A DNA stretch of 64,000 bases from Bryobacteraceae bacterium (GCA_026129905.1 JAHCHE010000034.1:1-64000); one strand, 5' to 3'; positions 18,184 to 27,502 are shown, counted from the first letter of the stretch. Notes: generated from the letters alone by a model not told the origin. Numbers and translations are program-made.

Positions 18184-19173
18184 TCACTTCAATACCAGCA
18201 GCGTCTCCGGCTCTCGATTCGCAACTTCCGCCCGCAGCCCGAGAATCCGCAGCACCCGCTGGTTCACCGCGACCATGGTCTTGCGCGGCGTTTCCCAACT
18301 CTGTCTCTGGCGGCTCGCGACGTATCGGCGCGCCATCTTGGCCGTTTGCACTCCCACATCGGCGTAATCCGGATAGAACGCGATCGCCGCGCCGGCTCTG
18401 GCAAAACTCGCCGAAAACCCGATCAGCGGCAGCCGGCTTCGAAGGGAAGCCATGAGCAGGGGCTTCACGGTCGCCGCCGTGTAGAGCGCTTCGTCAGGCA
18501 GACACCACACGAAATCCACGTCTCCCTCCAGCGTGTGAAACGCCTCCAGCAGCGCCGCCGGACCGGCGGCTCGCGCAACCCTCAAGGTGAAACCGGCCCG
18601 CTGGGCCTCGGCGCGCAGTTCTGGCTCGCGCCGGATACCGCTTTCCGGACCCAACAGGATGCCGAGCCGCTTCATGTCCGGGAATAGTGCGGCCAGGTTT
18701 AGCGCGATCGTCGAGATCGCCGTTTCCAGGGTCACGGCACCGACGAGTCGTTCCCTCCCGGCAGATTGCTCGTTTGCGATCGTCATCCCTCCCAGGATCA
18801 TGGTGGTGATGAAGGGGGCGGCCGCTCCCGCGCGGCTGGCGATTCGGTGCGCGTCCGAGCCGATACAAATAACCAGCGCGTTGGAGCGCTCGCGGAGCGT
18901 TTCCTCGAACGTATCCCGGATTCCCTCCCGATCCAGATCCAACAGCTCGATGCTCGCCGAAAGATCCTCCAGTCCTTTCTTGAGACCCTCCAGAGCCTCG
19001 GCATAGGCCGGAACCGACGAGGAGGTTACTACCGCAATCCGGGCCGGGACGGTGGTCGCGGTCTGCCCGAGCGCGATCGTGACGTGAATTCCAAGGATCA
19101 GGACCATGAAAGCGACCCAGATAACGAGCCGCACCCGACGGACCTCTCTTCGAGCGGGGGACCAGTTCGTCAT
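18184..19173 (-). CDS. ABC-type periplasmic binding protein of the COG2984 kind (orphan)
   Basis: This 329-residue protein has an N-terminal membrane or signal segment (about 14-35; LVIWVAFMVLILGIHVTIAL) and a periplasmic-binding fold like the ABC_sub_bind family (ARIAVVTSSSVPAYAEALEG, ALVICIGSDAH, PFITTMILGG, LGILLGPESG, AIAFYPDYADVGVQTAKMA). No ABC permease or ATPase lies nearby. It is followed without gap by the histidine kinase gene and preceded by a TonB receptor. A sensory rather than transport role is therefore likely, presenting a ligand to the kinase. The start has GGAG 8 nt ahead. Confidence 0.85.
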   Translation of the reverse strand: MTNWSPARREVRRVRLVIWVAFMVLILGIHVTIALGQTATTVPARIAVVTSSSVPAYAEALEGLKKGLEDLSASIELLDLDREGIRDTFEETLRERSNALVICIGSDAHRIASRAGAAAPFITTMILGGMTIANEQSAGRERLVGAVTLETAISTIALNLAALFPDMKRLGILLGPESGIRREPELRAEAQRAGFTLRVARAAGPAALLEAFHTLEGDVDFVWCLPDEALYTAATVKPLLMASLRSRLPLIGFSASFARAGAAIAFYPDYADVGVQTAKMARRYVASRQRQSWETPRKTMVAVNQRVLRILGLRAEVANREPETLLVLK

Positions 19174-19330
19174 GACTCACTCCGGTGGCAGCCACGTTCC
19201 CGGCGGGCCGCACGGCGCGCGGCGGCCTGCGGCGTGCCCGGCCGGCGGCGTCGTTTCCATAACCGGGACCGGGCCGAGCCAAGGCTGGAGCAGCGACAGG
19301 AGCGGTGGCCGGGCATGCTCCCCCCCCCGC

Positions 19331-21328
19331 CTATTCCTCATACCGCCACATGAGGGCGATGAAAAAGGTCCTGCCTTTCTGAAGCAGGCGGTCCGTGACG
19401 TTCTCGCTCCCGACCGGATCGTGATACGAGCGATTGAGGAGATTATGGATCCCGAACCGCATGTCGAAGCTGCGGTGAAGCTGGCGCGTAGAGTAAATCA
19501 GATCGAACAGCGGCGCGGGCGGCAGTTCGCCGCCGGAAAGTGTGCGCCGCGAGCTGAGGTAGCGGAACGCGCCGGCCAGATCCAGTCTGTTTTGAATCAA
19601 TGGCGTCGCGAATCGGAACTTGGCTACGCTTCGCGGGGAATTCACGGTTGCCGGGCCGAACATTGAGTCGTCTACTTTTTGGAACGCGTAGCTGCCGGCG
19701 ATTTCCAACCGCTCGTGCGGGCGGCCGGACAGTTCTGCTTCCGCGCCCCGCGCGCCGACAGCGGCGCCATTCTGGAACTGAAACAAGTCCTCAGCGACCG
19801 GAACCCCCTGAATGAGGTTTCTTAGCCAGTACTGATACACGCTCGCCGCCGCCGTCAGGCGGGCGCCCAGCTTTTTCTCCACGGCCGCCTCCACCGTCGC
19901 CATCGATTCGGGCTTCAGGAACGGATTGTCAACGTTGAGCAGAACCGTCTTGTAGAACGCCTCGTAGGCGTTTGGATTCCTGAAGGCCCGGCCGCCAAGC
20001 AACTTCCACGTCGTTCGCGGAGACTGCTGGTAGATGAGAGCGACGCGTGGTGAAAAGAAGCCGCCGTAGTTCTTGGATCGGTCAAGTCGGCCTCCAAAGT
20101 AACCCGTCCAGCGCGGCGTCAGTTTCCATTGCGCCTGCGCAAAGGCGCCCACCGTCCGGTCGGGCGCATCGACATCGGCATACTCGGTGTGGATGGGAGC
20201 GACGTCGCCGTTCCACAATGCTTTCCGGACGTCCGCGTTGATCTCCCCGCCCAACGTCAGCGTTGCGGACCGCCGTAGCGGCAAACTGTAACTGAGCCGA
20301 GACCCCGCCCAATCCCCAGATACCCGATCCCGGTTTTCCCAGACGGTGCCGTCCCCGTAGTAGTCGATATCGAACCTTCCCGAATAACGGTAGCTGTCGT
20401 AGTGGACCCGCCACTGGATCTGACTGGCAGACCCTATGGGGCGACTGTACGAAGCCTCGACGTATCCTCGCCGGTCGCGGTTCCAATTGCCCGAATCGTT
20501 GAATACCGTCCCCCACGCTCCCTGAGGCGCTAGCACTCGCCGGTCCCCAGCTAAAGCCGTGAAGGTCCAGTCGCGCCAAAGCGTTTGGACAAAGACATGC
20601 TGCCCTTGCTCACCTCCGATGCCTTCGGCCAGGCCTCCGTTGGCAACCGAGTCGGCGAGTTCCGGGAAATAGACGCTCCGCCCGGCGGCGTGGAACGCCG
20701 ACGTCGAAAGCAGCAGATTAACGCCGCGGCCCAGGTAGGACGCTGTGGATAGCTGGAGCTTCTTTTCTCCATAGCTGCCAAGCTCGAGGTTGGCCCTGCC
20801 GAGAGGATGATCCACCGGTGACTTGGTCACGATATTAATCGTGGCGAAGACCCCATTGGAACCATACAGAGCGGACGAGGGCCCTCGTACCACTTCGATC
20901 CGTTCCACCAGGTCCAGGTCCAGGGGAAAGTCCTGGCCCAGGTATCCATTGCTGCTGTAAACGTTGTCCGTCATGTAATGCCCGTTGAGCATCACCAGAA
21001 TTCGCGTACTGTAATCGCCGGGCAGCGAAAATCCTCGCAGGCCGATGTACTGATAGGCGTAGTCGTCGGTAATGTAAACGCCACGCACGTTCTGCAACGC
21101 TTCTCCCAACGTCCGGTAACCGTACTTCCGTATTTCCTCCTTAGTTATCACCGAAACAGTGGCGGGCGCCTCTTCGAGACTCTGTACGTGCAGCGATGCC
21201 GCCTCGACGATCGGAAGTTCTTCAAATAGAACGGATTCTGGGCTTGCTCCGGAGTCACAATATGCGCGCGCACACAATGCTGCGAACACAATGACGTTCC
21301 GCGCCAAAGTGGCTGAACAGAATGACAT
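19331..21328 (-). CDS. TonB-dependent receptor (BtuB/FepA-like) heading a signalling set
   Basis: This 665-residue outer-membrane receptor has a signal peptide (about 1-25), a plug (APATVSVITKEEIRKYGYRT, LGEALQNVRGVY, VERIEVVRGPSSALYGSNG, INIVTKS) and a 22-strand-type barrel. It belongs to the small-ligand class and is not related to the Oar-like receptors in this window. The product ends FFIALMWRYEE. Three nucleotides past the stop is a run of nine G on the coding strand (C in the given strand, 19320-19328). The gene leads the run of binding protein, kinase and regulators, so it probably admits the ligand they sense. Confidence 0.92.
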   Translation of the reverse strand: MSFCSATLARNVIVFAALCARAYCDSGASPESVLFEELPIVEAASLHVQSLEEAPATVSVITKEEIRKYGYRTLGEALQNVRGVYITDDYAYQYIGLRGFSLPGDYSTRILVMLNGHYMTDNVYSSNGYLGQDFPLDLDLVERIEVVRGPSSALYGSNGVFATINIVTKSPVDHPLGRANLELGSYGEKKLQLSTASYLGRGVNLLLSTSAFHAAGRSVYFPELADSVANGGLAEGIGGEQGQHVFVQTLWRDWTFTALAGDRRVLAPQGAWGTVFNDSGNWNRDRRGYVEASYSRPIGSASQIQWRVHYDSYRYSGRFDIDYYGDGTVWENRDRVSGDWAGSRLSYSLPLRRSATLTLGGEINADVRKALWNGDVAPIHTEYADVDAPDRTVGAFAQAQWKLTPRWTGYFGGRLDRSKNYGGFFSPRVALIYQQSPRTTWKLLGGRAFRNPNAYEAFYKTVLLNVDNPFLKPESMATVEAAVEKKLGARLTAAASVYQYWLRNLIQGVPVAEDLFQFQNGAAVGARGAEAELSGRPHERLEIAGSYAFQKVDDSMFGPATVNSPRSVAKFRFATPLIQNRLDLAGAFRYLSSRRTLSGGELPPAPLFDLIYSTRQLHRSFDMRFGIHNLLNRSYHDPVGSENVTDRLLQKGRTFFIALMWRYEE

Positions 21329-21369
21329 GGCGCAATGTATGCCTCCACCCTCACCTATCGGCGGAAAAC

Positions 21370-21612
21370 TTAGAGAACTTGAATGATTAACCGCACCGGC
21401 GAACCGTCGAATCCCCGACCGCCGTAGTACCCCTGGATCTTCCTGGCCATGGCTTTGTCCTGAGCCGCGGTAGTATTGGGGCTCGAACGCGCCGTCGTCA
21501 TGGCGAACGAGACCAGCCCACGTCCCGCATTGATATCAAGGGCGAAGCCCTGCCCGGTGCGGTAGTCCGACCCGGTGTAAGGTGAGAGCGACCGGGCGTC
21601 CGCGCGGCCCAA
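21370..21612 (-). CDS. Small hypothetical protein
   Basis: An 80-residue frame lies 37 bp downstream of the Dabb-domain gene and just upstream of the TonB receptor, on the same strand. Its C-terminus (GFDGSPVRLIIQVL) looks like a beta-strand end but I recognise no family, signal peptide or catalytic motif. It could be the tail of a degraded gene. Confidence 0.3.
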   Translation of the reverse strand: MGRADARSLSPYTGSDYRTGQGFALDINAGRGLVSFAMTTARSSPNTTAAQDKAMARKIQGYYGGRGFDGSPVRLIIQVL

Positions 21613-21649
21613 CGGGACCGCCCCACGAGCGTGGTTCTTGTGCCGGGTC

Positions 21650-21955
21650 TCAGGGGACCTCGAAGTCGAAGGCGACGATGTCGTCGACCAGGGGGAGGAC
21701 TTTGGCCTTCACGCGGTCGTGCTCGGGGTGAAAGATGTAGGAATCGCGCGATTCGGCGTGGGCGAAGGTCAGAATGAAGGCGTAGTTGTAGCCTTTATTC
21801 AGGCCCTCGGGACTGGAATAGGAGCCGCCGATGAATTCCTGGTAGCCGGGAATGATCGATTGCAGGTCCTTGATTTCGCCGAACAGGTTCTGCACCTGGC
21901 TGTCCGAAACGCTGTCCTTAAACTTGAACAACACGACGTGCTTGATGGTGGCCAT
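21650..21955 (-). CDS. Stress-responsive alpha/beta-barrel (Dabb) domain protein
   Basis: This 101-residue protein is one Dabb domain: IKHVVLFKFKDSVSD, LQSIIPGYQEFIGG, YAFILTFAHAESRDSYIFHP, EHDRVKAKVLPLVDDIVAFD. The family forms small ferredoxin-fold dimers; some members act as cyclases or in stress response, but most are uncharacterised. The gene lies 33 bp downstream of the PEP-hydrolase-like gene on the same strand and may belong to that operon. Confidence 0.88.
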   Translation of the reverse strand: MATIKHVVLFKFKDSVSDSQVQNLFGEIKDLQSIIPGYQEFIGGSYSSPEGLNKGYNYAFILTFAHAESRDSYIFHPEHDRVKAKVLPLVDDIVAFDFEVP

Positions 21956-21988
21956 AGGCTGCCAGCGTAACAGCCGGGCCGGCGGGCG

Positions 21989-22816
21989 TCAAGCCGGCAG
22001 CGGGAGGTCTTTGAAGCGGCGCACCTGGCCGGTAATTGCGGCTTCCGTGGGCAGTCGCTCCATGCTGCTGGCCCCGAAAAAGCCTACCACGCCGCGCGTG
22101 CGCTCGATGATGTAGCGGGCGTCGTCCGGCTCGCTGATGGGACCGCCGTGACAGATGACGAGGATGTCGTCGCGGACGGCGCGGGCGGCGTCGTGGATGG
22201 CCTGGATTTCCGCCACGCACTGGTCGAGCGTGCGGGCCGTTTGCGCTCCGATCAGCCCCTTGGTGGTCAATCCCATGTGGGCCACCAGGACGTCGGCGCC
22301 GGCGCGGGTCATCCGCGCGGCGTCGGAAGGGTTGAAGACATAGGGCGTCGTCAGCAGGTCCAGTTCGCGGGCGAGGGCGATCATGTCCACCTCGAGCGAA
22401 TAACTCATGCCGGTTTCTTCCAGGTTTTGGCGAAAAATGCCGTCGATTAAACCTACCGTGGGGAAGTTCTGGACGCCGGAGAATCCCATCGCCTTCAGCT
22501 CCCGGAGGAAGACGTCCATGAGGCGGAAGGGGTCGGTGCCGCAGACGCCGGCAAGCACCGGCGTCTTGCGGACCACGGGCAGGACCTCGCGGCCCATCTC
22601 GACCACGATGGAGTTGGCGTCGCCGTAAGGCATCAATCCGGCCATCGAGCCGCGGCCGGCCATGCGGTAGCGGCCGGAGTTGTAGATCACGATGAGGTCG
22701 GCGCCCCCGGCTTCGGCGCACTTGCCGGAAAGGCCAGTCCCGGCTCCGGCGCCGATGACAGGCCGGCCGGAGGCGACCTGCCGGCGGAGGTTCGTCAATA
22801 TTTCCGATCGAGTCAT
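21989..22816 (-). CDS. PEP-hydrolase-like TIM-barrel protein
   Basis: This 275-residue protein starts [20 protein letters not shown] and contains [74 protein letters not shown] and [17 protein letters not shown]. This matches the PEP_hydrolase (PF09370) TIM-barrel family. ATG 22816 overlaps the UPF0261 stop as ATGA. In plants and fungi the two domains occur fused (Tm-1-like proteins), which supports joint function. The chemistry is not established. The frame stays open upstream through the UPF0261 gene, but that part is a shadow. Confidence 0.88.
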   Translation of the reverse strand: MTRSEILTNLRRQVASGRPVIGAGAGTGLSGKCAEAGGADLIVIYNSGRYRMAGRGSMAGLMPYGDANSIVVEMGREVLPVVRKTPVLAGVCGTDPFRLMDVFLRELKAMGFSGVQNFPTVGLIDGIFRQNLEETGMSYSLEVDMIALARELDLLTTPYVFNPSDAARMTRAGADVLVAHMGLTTKGLIGAQTARTLDQCVAEIQAIHDAARAVRDDILVICHGGPISEPDDARYIIERTRGVVGFFGASSMERLPTEAAITGQVRRFKDLPLPA

Positions 22817-24033
22817 GTTGCGTTCACCGTTTGGCGCACCAGCCGCAGCAGGCCGTTCGCCACGGCTTCGGCGAACGCCGCGTCGTTGATGTTGGCGTCG
22901 ATTTCGTGAAGTTCGATATCCTGCCGAAGGCCGCGGCGGATGGCGTCGAAGAGGGCGGCGTCGGCTTCCGGCCAGTGAAAAGGACCGCCCTCGGCCGCGA
23001 CGACGGAGATGCCCCGCAGCGGGAGGTAGACGGCGGCCGGTCCGGTGGAGAGATTGACCTTTTCGGCAAGGATTCGGCCTAGCTCGGCGCACTCGGCCGG
23101 CGTGGTCCGCATGAGGGTAACGTTCGGGTTGTGGCGGTAGAACAGGCGTCCGGAGAAGCGCGCGGGCACGGTTTCCGGCGCCCAGAAGTTGACCATGTCG
23201 AGGCAACCCGGCGCGATGAGGGCGGGGAAGCCGCCTCGCGCGGCCGCCTCCAGGCGGGCGGGTCCCGCGGCCATGACGCCTCCGACGAGTTGGTCCGCCC
23301 ACTCTGTCGTGGTAACGTCGAGAACGCCCGCGGCGTAGCCGGCTTCGATGAGGCTCTCCATCGCCTGCCCGCCGGCGCCGGTCGCGTGGAAGACGAGCAC
23401 TTCGTAGCCCGCGGCTTCGAGGATGGCTCGCGCGCGTTCGACGCAAGGCGTGGTGTTGCCGAACATGGAAGCGCAGATCAGGGGGCGGTCCTCGGCCGGC
23501 GGGACGCGGGTCTCCACCATGCCGCATACGGCGCCGGCGGCCTGGGCGAACACCCGGCGGCTGATGCGGTTGACGCCGCTGACGTCGACGATGGCCGGCA
23601 TCATGACGATGTCCTTGACGCCGACGAAACCCCGGACGTCGCCCGAGGCCACGGTGGAAACCATCAGCTTTGGTACGCCGAGTGGAAGCGCGCGCATGGC
23701 GGCGGTGGCGATCGCGGTTCCGGAGCCTCCGCCAAGACCGAGCACGCCGGCGATGCGGCCTTCATCGAAAAGACGGCGGGCGAGGACCTCGGCGCCGCGG
23801 GCCATCGCAGCGACAGCCTTCCCGCGATCCGCTTCGGCGGCCAGATCGGCGAGTTCGACGCCCGCGGCGCGAGCCACTTCCTCGCGCGACACCGAGGCGG
23901 GAATGGCCGGGGCGCCGAGCACGCCGGCGTCCAGGATGACGGCGCTGTGGCCACGGCTCTCGATCTGGTCTCTCAGAAAGGCCACTTCTCTGCCCTTGGT
24001 ATCCAGCGTGGCGATGATCAAAATGGAGGCCAT
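22813..24033 (-). CDS. UPF0261 / Tm-1-like ATP-binding-domain protein
   Basis: This 406-residue protein begins [20 protein letters not shown] and contains [88 protein letters not shown] and [20 protein letters not shown]. These are signatures of the UPF0261 family related to the tomato Tm-1 resistance protein N-terminal domain. ATG 24033 is chosen because family similarity starts there. The stop overlaps the PEP-hydrolase-like gene by 4 bp. It is divergent from the oxidoreductase gene at 24143. Its biochemical role in bacteria is not known. Confidence 0.9.
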   Translation of the reverse strand: MASILIIATLDTKGREVAFLRDQIESRGHSAVILDAGVLGAPAIPASVSREEVARAAGVELADLAAEADRGKAVAAMARGAEVLARRLFDEGRIAGVLGLGGGSGTAIATAAMRALPLGVPKLMVSTVASGDVRGFVGVKDIVMMPAIVDVSGVNRISRRVFAQAAGAVCGMVETRVPPAEDRPLICASMFGNTTPCVERARAILEAAGYEVLVFHATGAGGQAMESLIEAGYAAGVLDVTTTEWADQLVGGVMAAGPARLEAAARGGFPALIAPGCLDMVNFWAPETVPARFSGRLFYRHNPNVTLMRTTPAECAELGRILAEKVNLSTGPAAVYLPLRGISVVAAEGGPFHWPEADAALFDAIRRGLRQDIELHEIDANINDAAFAEAVANGLLRLVRQTVNAT

Positions 24034-24142
24034 GGCGTTTCCGGCGCGCGCTTGCAGGAGTCCGTCTCGCCGCGATAAACCATAACATTGCCGCGCGGAT
24101 CTCAGCAACTTTCATGGGAACGCCGGAGGAGGGAGCCGTAAC

Positions 24143-25264
24143 GTGAACAGGGAAAGGCAAGCCGCCGGCCGGACATTGAACGTCGCGCTGATCGGCCAGG
24201 GCTTCATGGGACGGGCGCACTCGAACGCGTACCTCCAGGCGGGAAGGTTTTTCGACCTTGGGGCGCAGCTTCGCCGAAAGGTGATCTGCGGGCGCGACGC
24301 AGCCCGGCTGGAGGACATGGCCGCGCGATGGGAGTGGGAGGAGATCTCGACCGACTGGCGCGCGGTGGTCGAGCGGCCTGACATCGACATCGTCGACGTC
24401 GCCGCGCCGAATGCGCTGCACGCCCCGATCGCGATCGCGGCGGCCGGCGCCGGCAAGATCGTCCTTTGCGAGAAGCCGCTCGCCATGTCGGCGGAGGAGG
24501 GCGCGCGGATGGTGGAAGCGGCTAAGGGGCTGCCGACCATGGTCTGGTTCAACTATCGGCGGGTTCCGGCCGTGGCGTTCGCTCGGCGGTTGATCGAAGA
24601 AGGGCGCATCGGACGGGTTTTCCATTATCGCGCGGCCTACCTGCAGCAATCGGGGAACGATCCGACAAGGCCTCCGACGTGGAAGACGGAGAAGGCGCAA
24701 GCGGGTTCGGGCGTGTTGGGCGACCTGTTGTCGCACGTGGTGGACCTGGCGCTTTACCTGAACGGCGCGATTACGGAGACCCAGGCGCTTCAGAAGACGT
24801 TTCGAGAGGGCAGAGACGTGGACGACGCGACGCTGGCGCTGGTGCGGTTCGCCAACGGCAGCGTGGGGACGCTGGAGGCGAGCCGGTTCGGCGTGGGGTG
24901 CAGGAACCGCAATACCTTCGAGATCCACGGGGAGCGCGGGATGATCCGCTTCAACCTCGAGGATCTGAACCGGCTGGAGTTTCTGGACTCGAGCGAACCG
25001 GGGAACGTGCAAGGCGCGAGGTCGGTGCTGGTGACCGGGCCGGATCATCCGTACGCGGGGAATTTCTGGAAGCCGGGCCACATTATCGGCTACGAGCACA
25101 CGTTTGTGGCGGCCCTGGCGGACTTTGTGCAATCGCTGGAGACGGGCGTGGCGTTCCATCCCGACTTCGAAGACGGGCAGAGGGTGCAGCTCGTGTTGGC
25201 GGCGATGGAAAAGGCCGCCGGCAGCGGGCGCTGCGTGCGGGTTGACGCGGCGGGATTAGGATAG
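24143..25264 (+). CDS. Gfo/Idh/MocA-family NAD(P)-dependent oxidoreductase
   Basis: This 373-residue protein has an N-terminal Rossmann domain (NVALIGQGFMGRAHSNAY), DIDIVDVAAPNALHAPIA, then the EKPLAMSAEEGARM motif with the catalytic-loop Lys. The C-terminal alpha/beta domain holds SGVLGDLLSHVVDLALYLNG, with the expected Asp and His. The family oxidises or reduces sugars, inositols and related polyols. The start is GTG 24143 with GGAGG ahead. It is divergently arranged with the UPF0261/PEP-hydrolase pair across about 109 bp, hinting at a shared sugar-acid pathway. Confidence 0.92.
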   Translation: MNRERQAAGRTLNVALIGQGFMGRAHSNAYLQAGRFFDLGAQLRRKVICGRDAARLEDMAARWEWEEISTDWRAVVERPDIDIVDVAAPNALHAPIAIAAAGAGKIVLCEKPLAMSAEEGARMVEAAKGLPTMVWFNYRRVPAVAFARRLIEEGRIGRVFHYRAAYLQQSGNDPTRPPTWKTEKAQAGSGVLGDLLSHVVDLALYLNGAITETQALQKTFREGRDVDDATLALVRFANGSVGTLEASRFGVGCRNRNTFEIHGERGMIRFNLEDLNRLEFLDSSEPGNVQGARSVLVTGPDHPYAGNFWKPGHIIGYEHTFVAALADFVQSLETGVAFHPDFEDGQRVQLVLAAMEKAAGSGRCVRVDAAGLG

Positions 25265-25277
25265 AGGTAAGGAAATC

Positions 25278-26006
25278 ATGTTCACCTGGATCTGTCCCCA
25301 GTGCGGCAAGGAGGTGCCGCCGCACGAAACGGAGTGTCCGCGTTGCGCGGAGGCGGCAAAGTCCGGCGGAGCGGCCGCCGCTGCTCCGGCCGGCGCGACG
25401 CCTCCGCCCCCTCCCGCAGCCGCGGTGAAGGAGGCGCCGTATGTGGCCCAGGCGCCGCCGGTTGCTCCCGCCGGACCGCCGGCCGCAGCCGCGGGTCCAC
25501 CCGTGTATTACGTTGGCGGCCAGCGTGGCACGCCCGGCTGGGTGGTGGCGTTGCTGGTCGCTGTGGGTTTGTGCGCGGCCGGCGCGGGGTTTTATTATTT
25601 CACCCAGCGATCAAAGGCCGCCACGCAGGCCCAGTCGCAGGCGGCGCCCTTTGAGAAAGTGCCCGCGGCGGGACAGGGCGCGGCCTCCAAGATCGTCAGG
25701 TTAATCGAGGTGACCGGGTTTCGCATCACCGAAGACGCCAGGCAACGGCTCCAGGTTCAATTTCTGGTGGTGAACCATTCCGCGGCGGACCTTGGCGACC
25801 TGGCAGGGATCGTTCACCTGCGAACCACGGAATCCAAGCCGGGGGAGAAGCCGCTGGCGAGCGTCGAGTTCAAGACCACGCGCCTTGGCCCGTACGAGTC
25901 GGTGGAATTCAGAACGACGACAACCACCGGACTAAGGGCCTACGAACTGCCCGACTGGCAGTTTCTGACCGCCGACGTGGAAATCACTTCGCCGTCGGAT
26001 CTTTAG
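25278..26006 (+). CDS. Zinc-ribbon membrane protein with an extracytoplasmic domain
   Basis: This 242-residue protein starts with a zinc ribbon (CPQCGKEVPPHETECPRC, residues about 6-23). An Ala/Pro-rich linker (about 27-75) and one transmembrane helix (WVVALLVAVGLCAAGAGFYY, about 88-107) follow. The extracytoplasmic domain of about 110 residues resembles FxLYD-like folds (IEVTGFRITEDARQRLQVQF, LGPYESVEFRTT). Function is unknown. It is 13 bp past the oxidoreductase stop with GAGG at its start. Its 3' end overlaps the convergent SRPBCC gene by 23 bp. Confidence 0.8.
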   Translation: MFTWICPQCGKEVPPHETECPRCAEAAKSGGAAAAAPAGATPPPPPAAAVKEAPYVAQAPPVAPAGPPAAAAGPPVYYVGGQRGTPGWVVALLVAVGLCAAGAGFYYFTQRSKAATQAQSQAAPFEKVPAAGQGAASKIVRLIEVTGFRITEDARQRLQVQFLVVNHSAADLGDLAGIVHLRTTESKPGEKPLASVEFKTTRLGPYESVEFRTTTTTGLRAYELPDWQFLTADVEITSPSDL

Positions 26007-26505
26007 AGTCGGCGATCCACAGACTGGAGAAGTGAGGCGGCCCGGCGCCGAGAAGGCGCTCCAGCGCGTGTTGACGGTAGCGAAAGATCCGCAATAGTTG
26101 TGAGGAGACGGCCAAGCGGTGGGCCAGGCGACCCACTGCGCCGAGAGGCAAGGCATAGTCGACTCGATCCGCCACGAGCGTGCCTCCCTCGACGCGGCGG
26201 AACGAGTGGGTGTGGCGCCAGAACCGGTAGGGACCGCGCAACTGGACATCGACGAAGCGGATTGGCGGGGCGTATTCGGCTATGCGAGTCCGCCACGAAA
26301 GCGGCAGGCCAAGCCACCGGATTGTGTAATCGAACAGGGCTCCAGTCTTCATCACAACAGGCTCCGGCGAAGTTAACGAGAAGGCAAGCCACGGTGGTGT
26401 GATGAGGGAAAGATTGCGTGGGTCTTCGAAAAAGGCGAAGCTCTCCTCGATGCTCGTCGGGACCACCAACTGGCTTCGCAGTATGAAAGTGCTCGGATTA
26501 GCCAT
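25984..26505 (-). CDS. SRPBCC-fold (cyclase/dehydrase-like) protein
   Basis: This 173-residue protein starts ANPSTFILRSQLVVPTSIEE and shows the START/SRPBCC pattern: a first strand, then SFAFFEDPRNLSLITPPWL, later PIRFVDVQLRGPYRFWRHTH and GGTLVADRVDYALPLG. Such proteins bind hydrophobic ligands; family members of this length are often annotated as cyclase/dehydrase or ligand-binding proteins. ATG 26505 is preferred; an in-frame extension to 26631 does not resemble the family. It is convergent with the zinc-ribbon gene. Confidence 0.82.
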   Translation of the reverse strand: MANPSTFILRSQLVVPTSIEESFAFFEDPRNLSLITPPWLAFSLTSPEPVVMKTGALFDYTIRWLGLPLSWRTRIAEYAPPIRFVDVQLRGPYRFWRHTHSFRRVEGGTLVADRVDYALPLGAVGRLAHRLAVSSQLLRIFRYRQHALERLLGAGPPHFSSLWIADSKDPTAK

Positions 26506-26642
26506 CTCCTGTCTATCTGGATGGCGCGTAGGGCGGCGGCGGCGCAAAATCGTCGCGGCGGCTGGAAGGCGATGACAAAAAAGTACTGTTTGGCGCCGAA
26601 GAAGTACCAGTACCCCGTCCCGACCGGGCAACGCAAATCGGG

Positions 26643-26671
26643 TTGCGATATCCGATATTTCGTTCTATACT
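26643..26671 (+). promoter_or_regulatory. Sigma-70-like promoter of the PEP-CTERM gene
   Basis: TTGCGA (26643-26648), a 17-nt spacer and TATACT (26666-26671) lie 57 bp before the start codon of the PEP-CTERM protein gene. Confidence 0.6.
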
Positions 26672-26728
26672 CGTTCCAAGGTTTGTAGCGTCTGGTGGCG
26701 CTGCGGCCTGCTTTAGAGGTGGAGGTAA

Positions 26729-27340
26729 ATGGTTCAGAAGCTTCTGATCACCTTAACGTTAGTGTGTGTTTTCGCGTCGGGCGTCATGGCCGGACCGATC
26801 GTCAGTGGGGATCTGGCGCTGCTCAGCATGCCGGGTTCGGTACTGACGGGGGCTCTGACCAGCGACACTACGGCGTATCTTCTCCCCGAGGCGCTTAAGT
26901 TAACGGTGACCTCCGGGCTCTCGAGCCTGTGGGGCATCGCGACGGGAACTCTCGTGGACGTGTGGCTCATCCACTCGGATCCGGTCAGTTCCCGGGGAGA
27001 GTACAGTGGTTCGGTAGAATTCGGCAAGGACATTCTCCATGTGGACACGCTTGCCAGCTCGATATCCGCGGCCGATCCATTGTTGGCGTCAAGCACAGGG
27101 ACCGCTTATCCGACCGGTGACGGTTGGAGAGGAATCGGACCGAAGGATTCGCTGACCGTCAGCGGCGCCCGGACGGCCGATTTCAGCTTCATCACGATCA
27201 CCGGCGTCGACCAAGCGCGAATCATCACCGAGGCCGAGACCCCGGAACCGGCGACCCTCAGTCTGGTGGGCGCCGGGGCCGTTCTGCTCGGTCTGGCGAG
27301 ACGCCGCGCGAGACGTAAAGCCTCGTCCCTTTCCGTTTAG
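26729..27340 (+). CDS. PEP-CTERM sorting-domain protein
   Basis: This 203-residue secreted protein has a signal peptide (VQKLLITLTLVCVFASGVMA), a Ser/Thr-rich middle and a PEP-CTERM tail: PEPATLSLVGAGAVLLGLAR followed by RRRARR. The tail directs processing by an exosortase/archaeosortase-type enzyme, usually for export of envelope or exopolysaccharide-associated proteins. No exosortase gene is in this window. GGAGG lies 4 bp before the ATG, a promoter is upstream and a terminator-like hairpin downstream, so it is a single-gene unit. Confidence 0.88.
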   Translation: MVQKLLITLTLVCVFASGVMAGPIVSGDLALLSMPGSVLTGALTSDTTAYLLPEALKLTVTSGLSSLWGIATGTLVDVWLIHSDPVSSRGEYSGSVEFGKDILHVDTLASSISAADPLLASSTGTAYPTGDGWRGIGPKDSLTVSGARTADFSFITITGVDQARIITEAETPEPATLSLVGAGAVLLGLARRRARRKASSLSV

Positions 27341-27360
27341 TTCAGTGGAGTGTCTCCAGC

Positions 27361-27400
27361 GGGCGCCTGGTCCTTAGCGGGCTCAGGCGCCCGTGGTTTT
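27361..27400 (+). terminator. Rho-independent-type terminator
   Basis: GGGCGCCTG (27361-27369) pairs with CAGGCGCCC (27384-27392), followed by GTGGTTTT. It lies 20 bp after the PEP-CTERM gene. Confidence 0.65.
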
Positions 27401-27502
27401 CGAGGGGCGCGTCGCGCTTAGTATCATGGTGTGGATGGCGGCGGCACCAACATCGATGAGCGGGGACTTCGAGCGAACCCTGCTCCACGCCTGAACTGGA
27501 CG

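Noticed and set aside
18184-19173. Part of an ABC importer
   Set aside because: No permease or ATPase gene is adjacent; a signalling partner role fits the zero-gap join to the kinase gene better.
21989-23527. One 512-residue protein covering the PEP-hydrolase-like gene and part of UPF0261
   Set aside because: The upstream 237 codons are an Arg-rich shadow of the UPF0261 gene; family similarity starts at ATG 22816.
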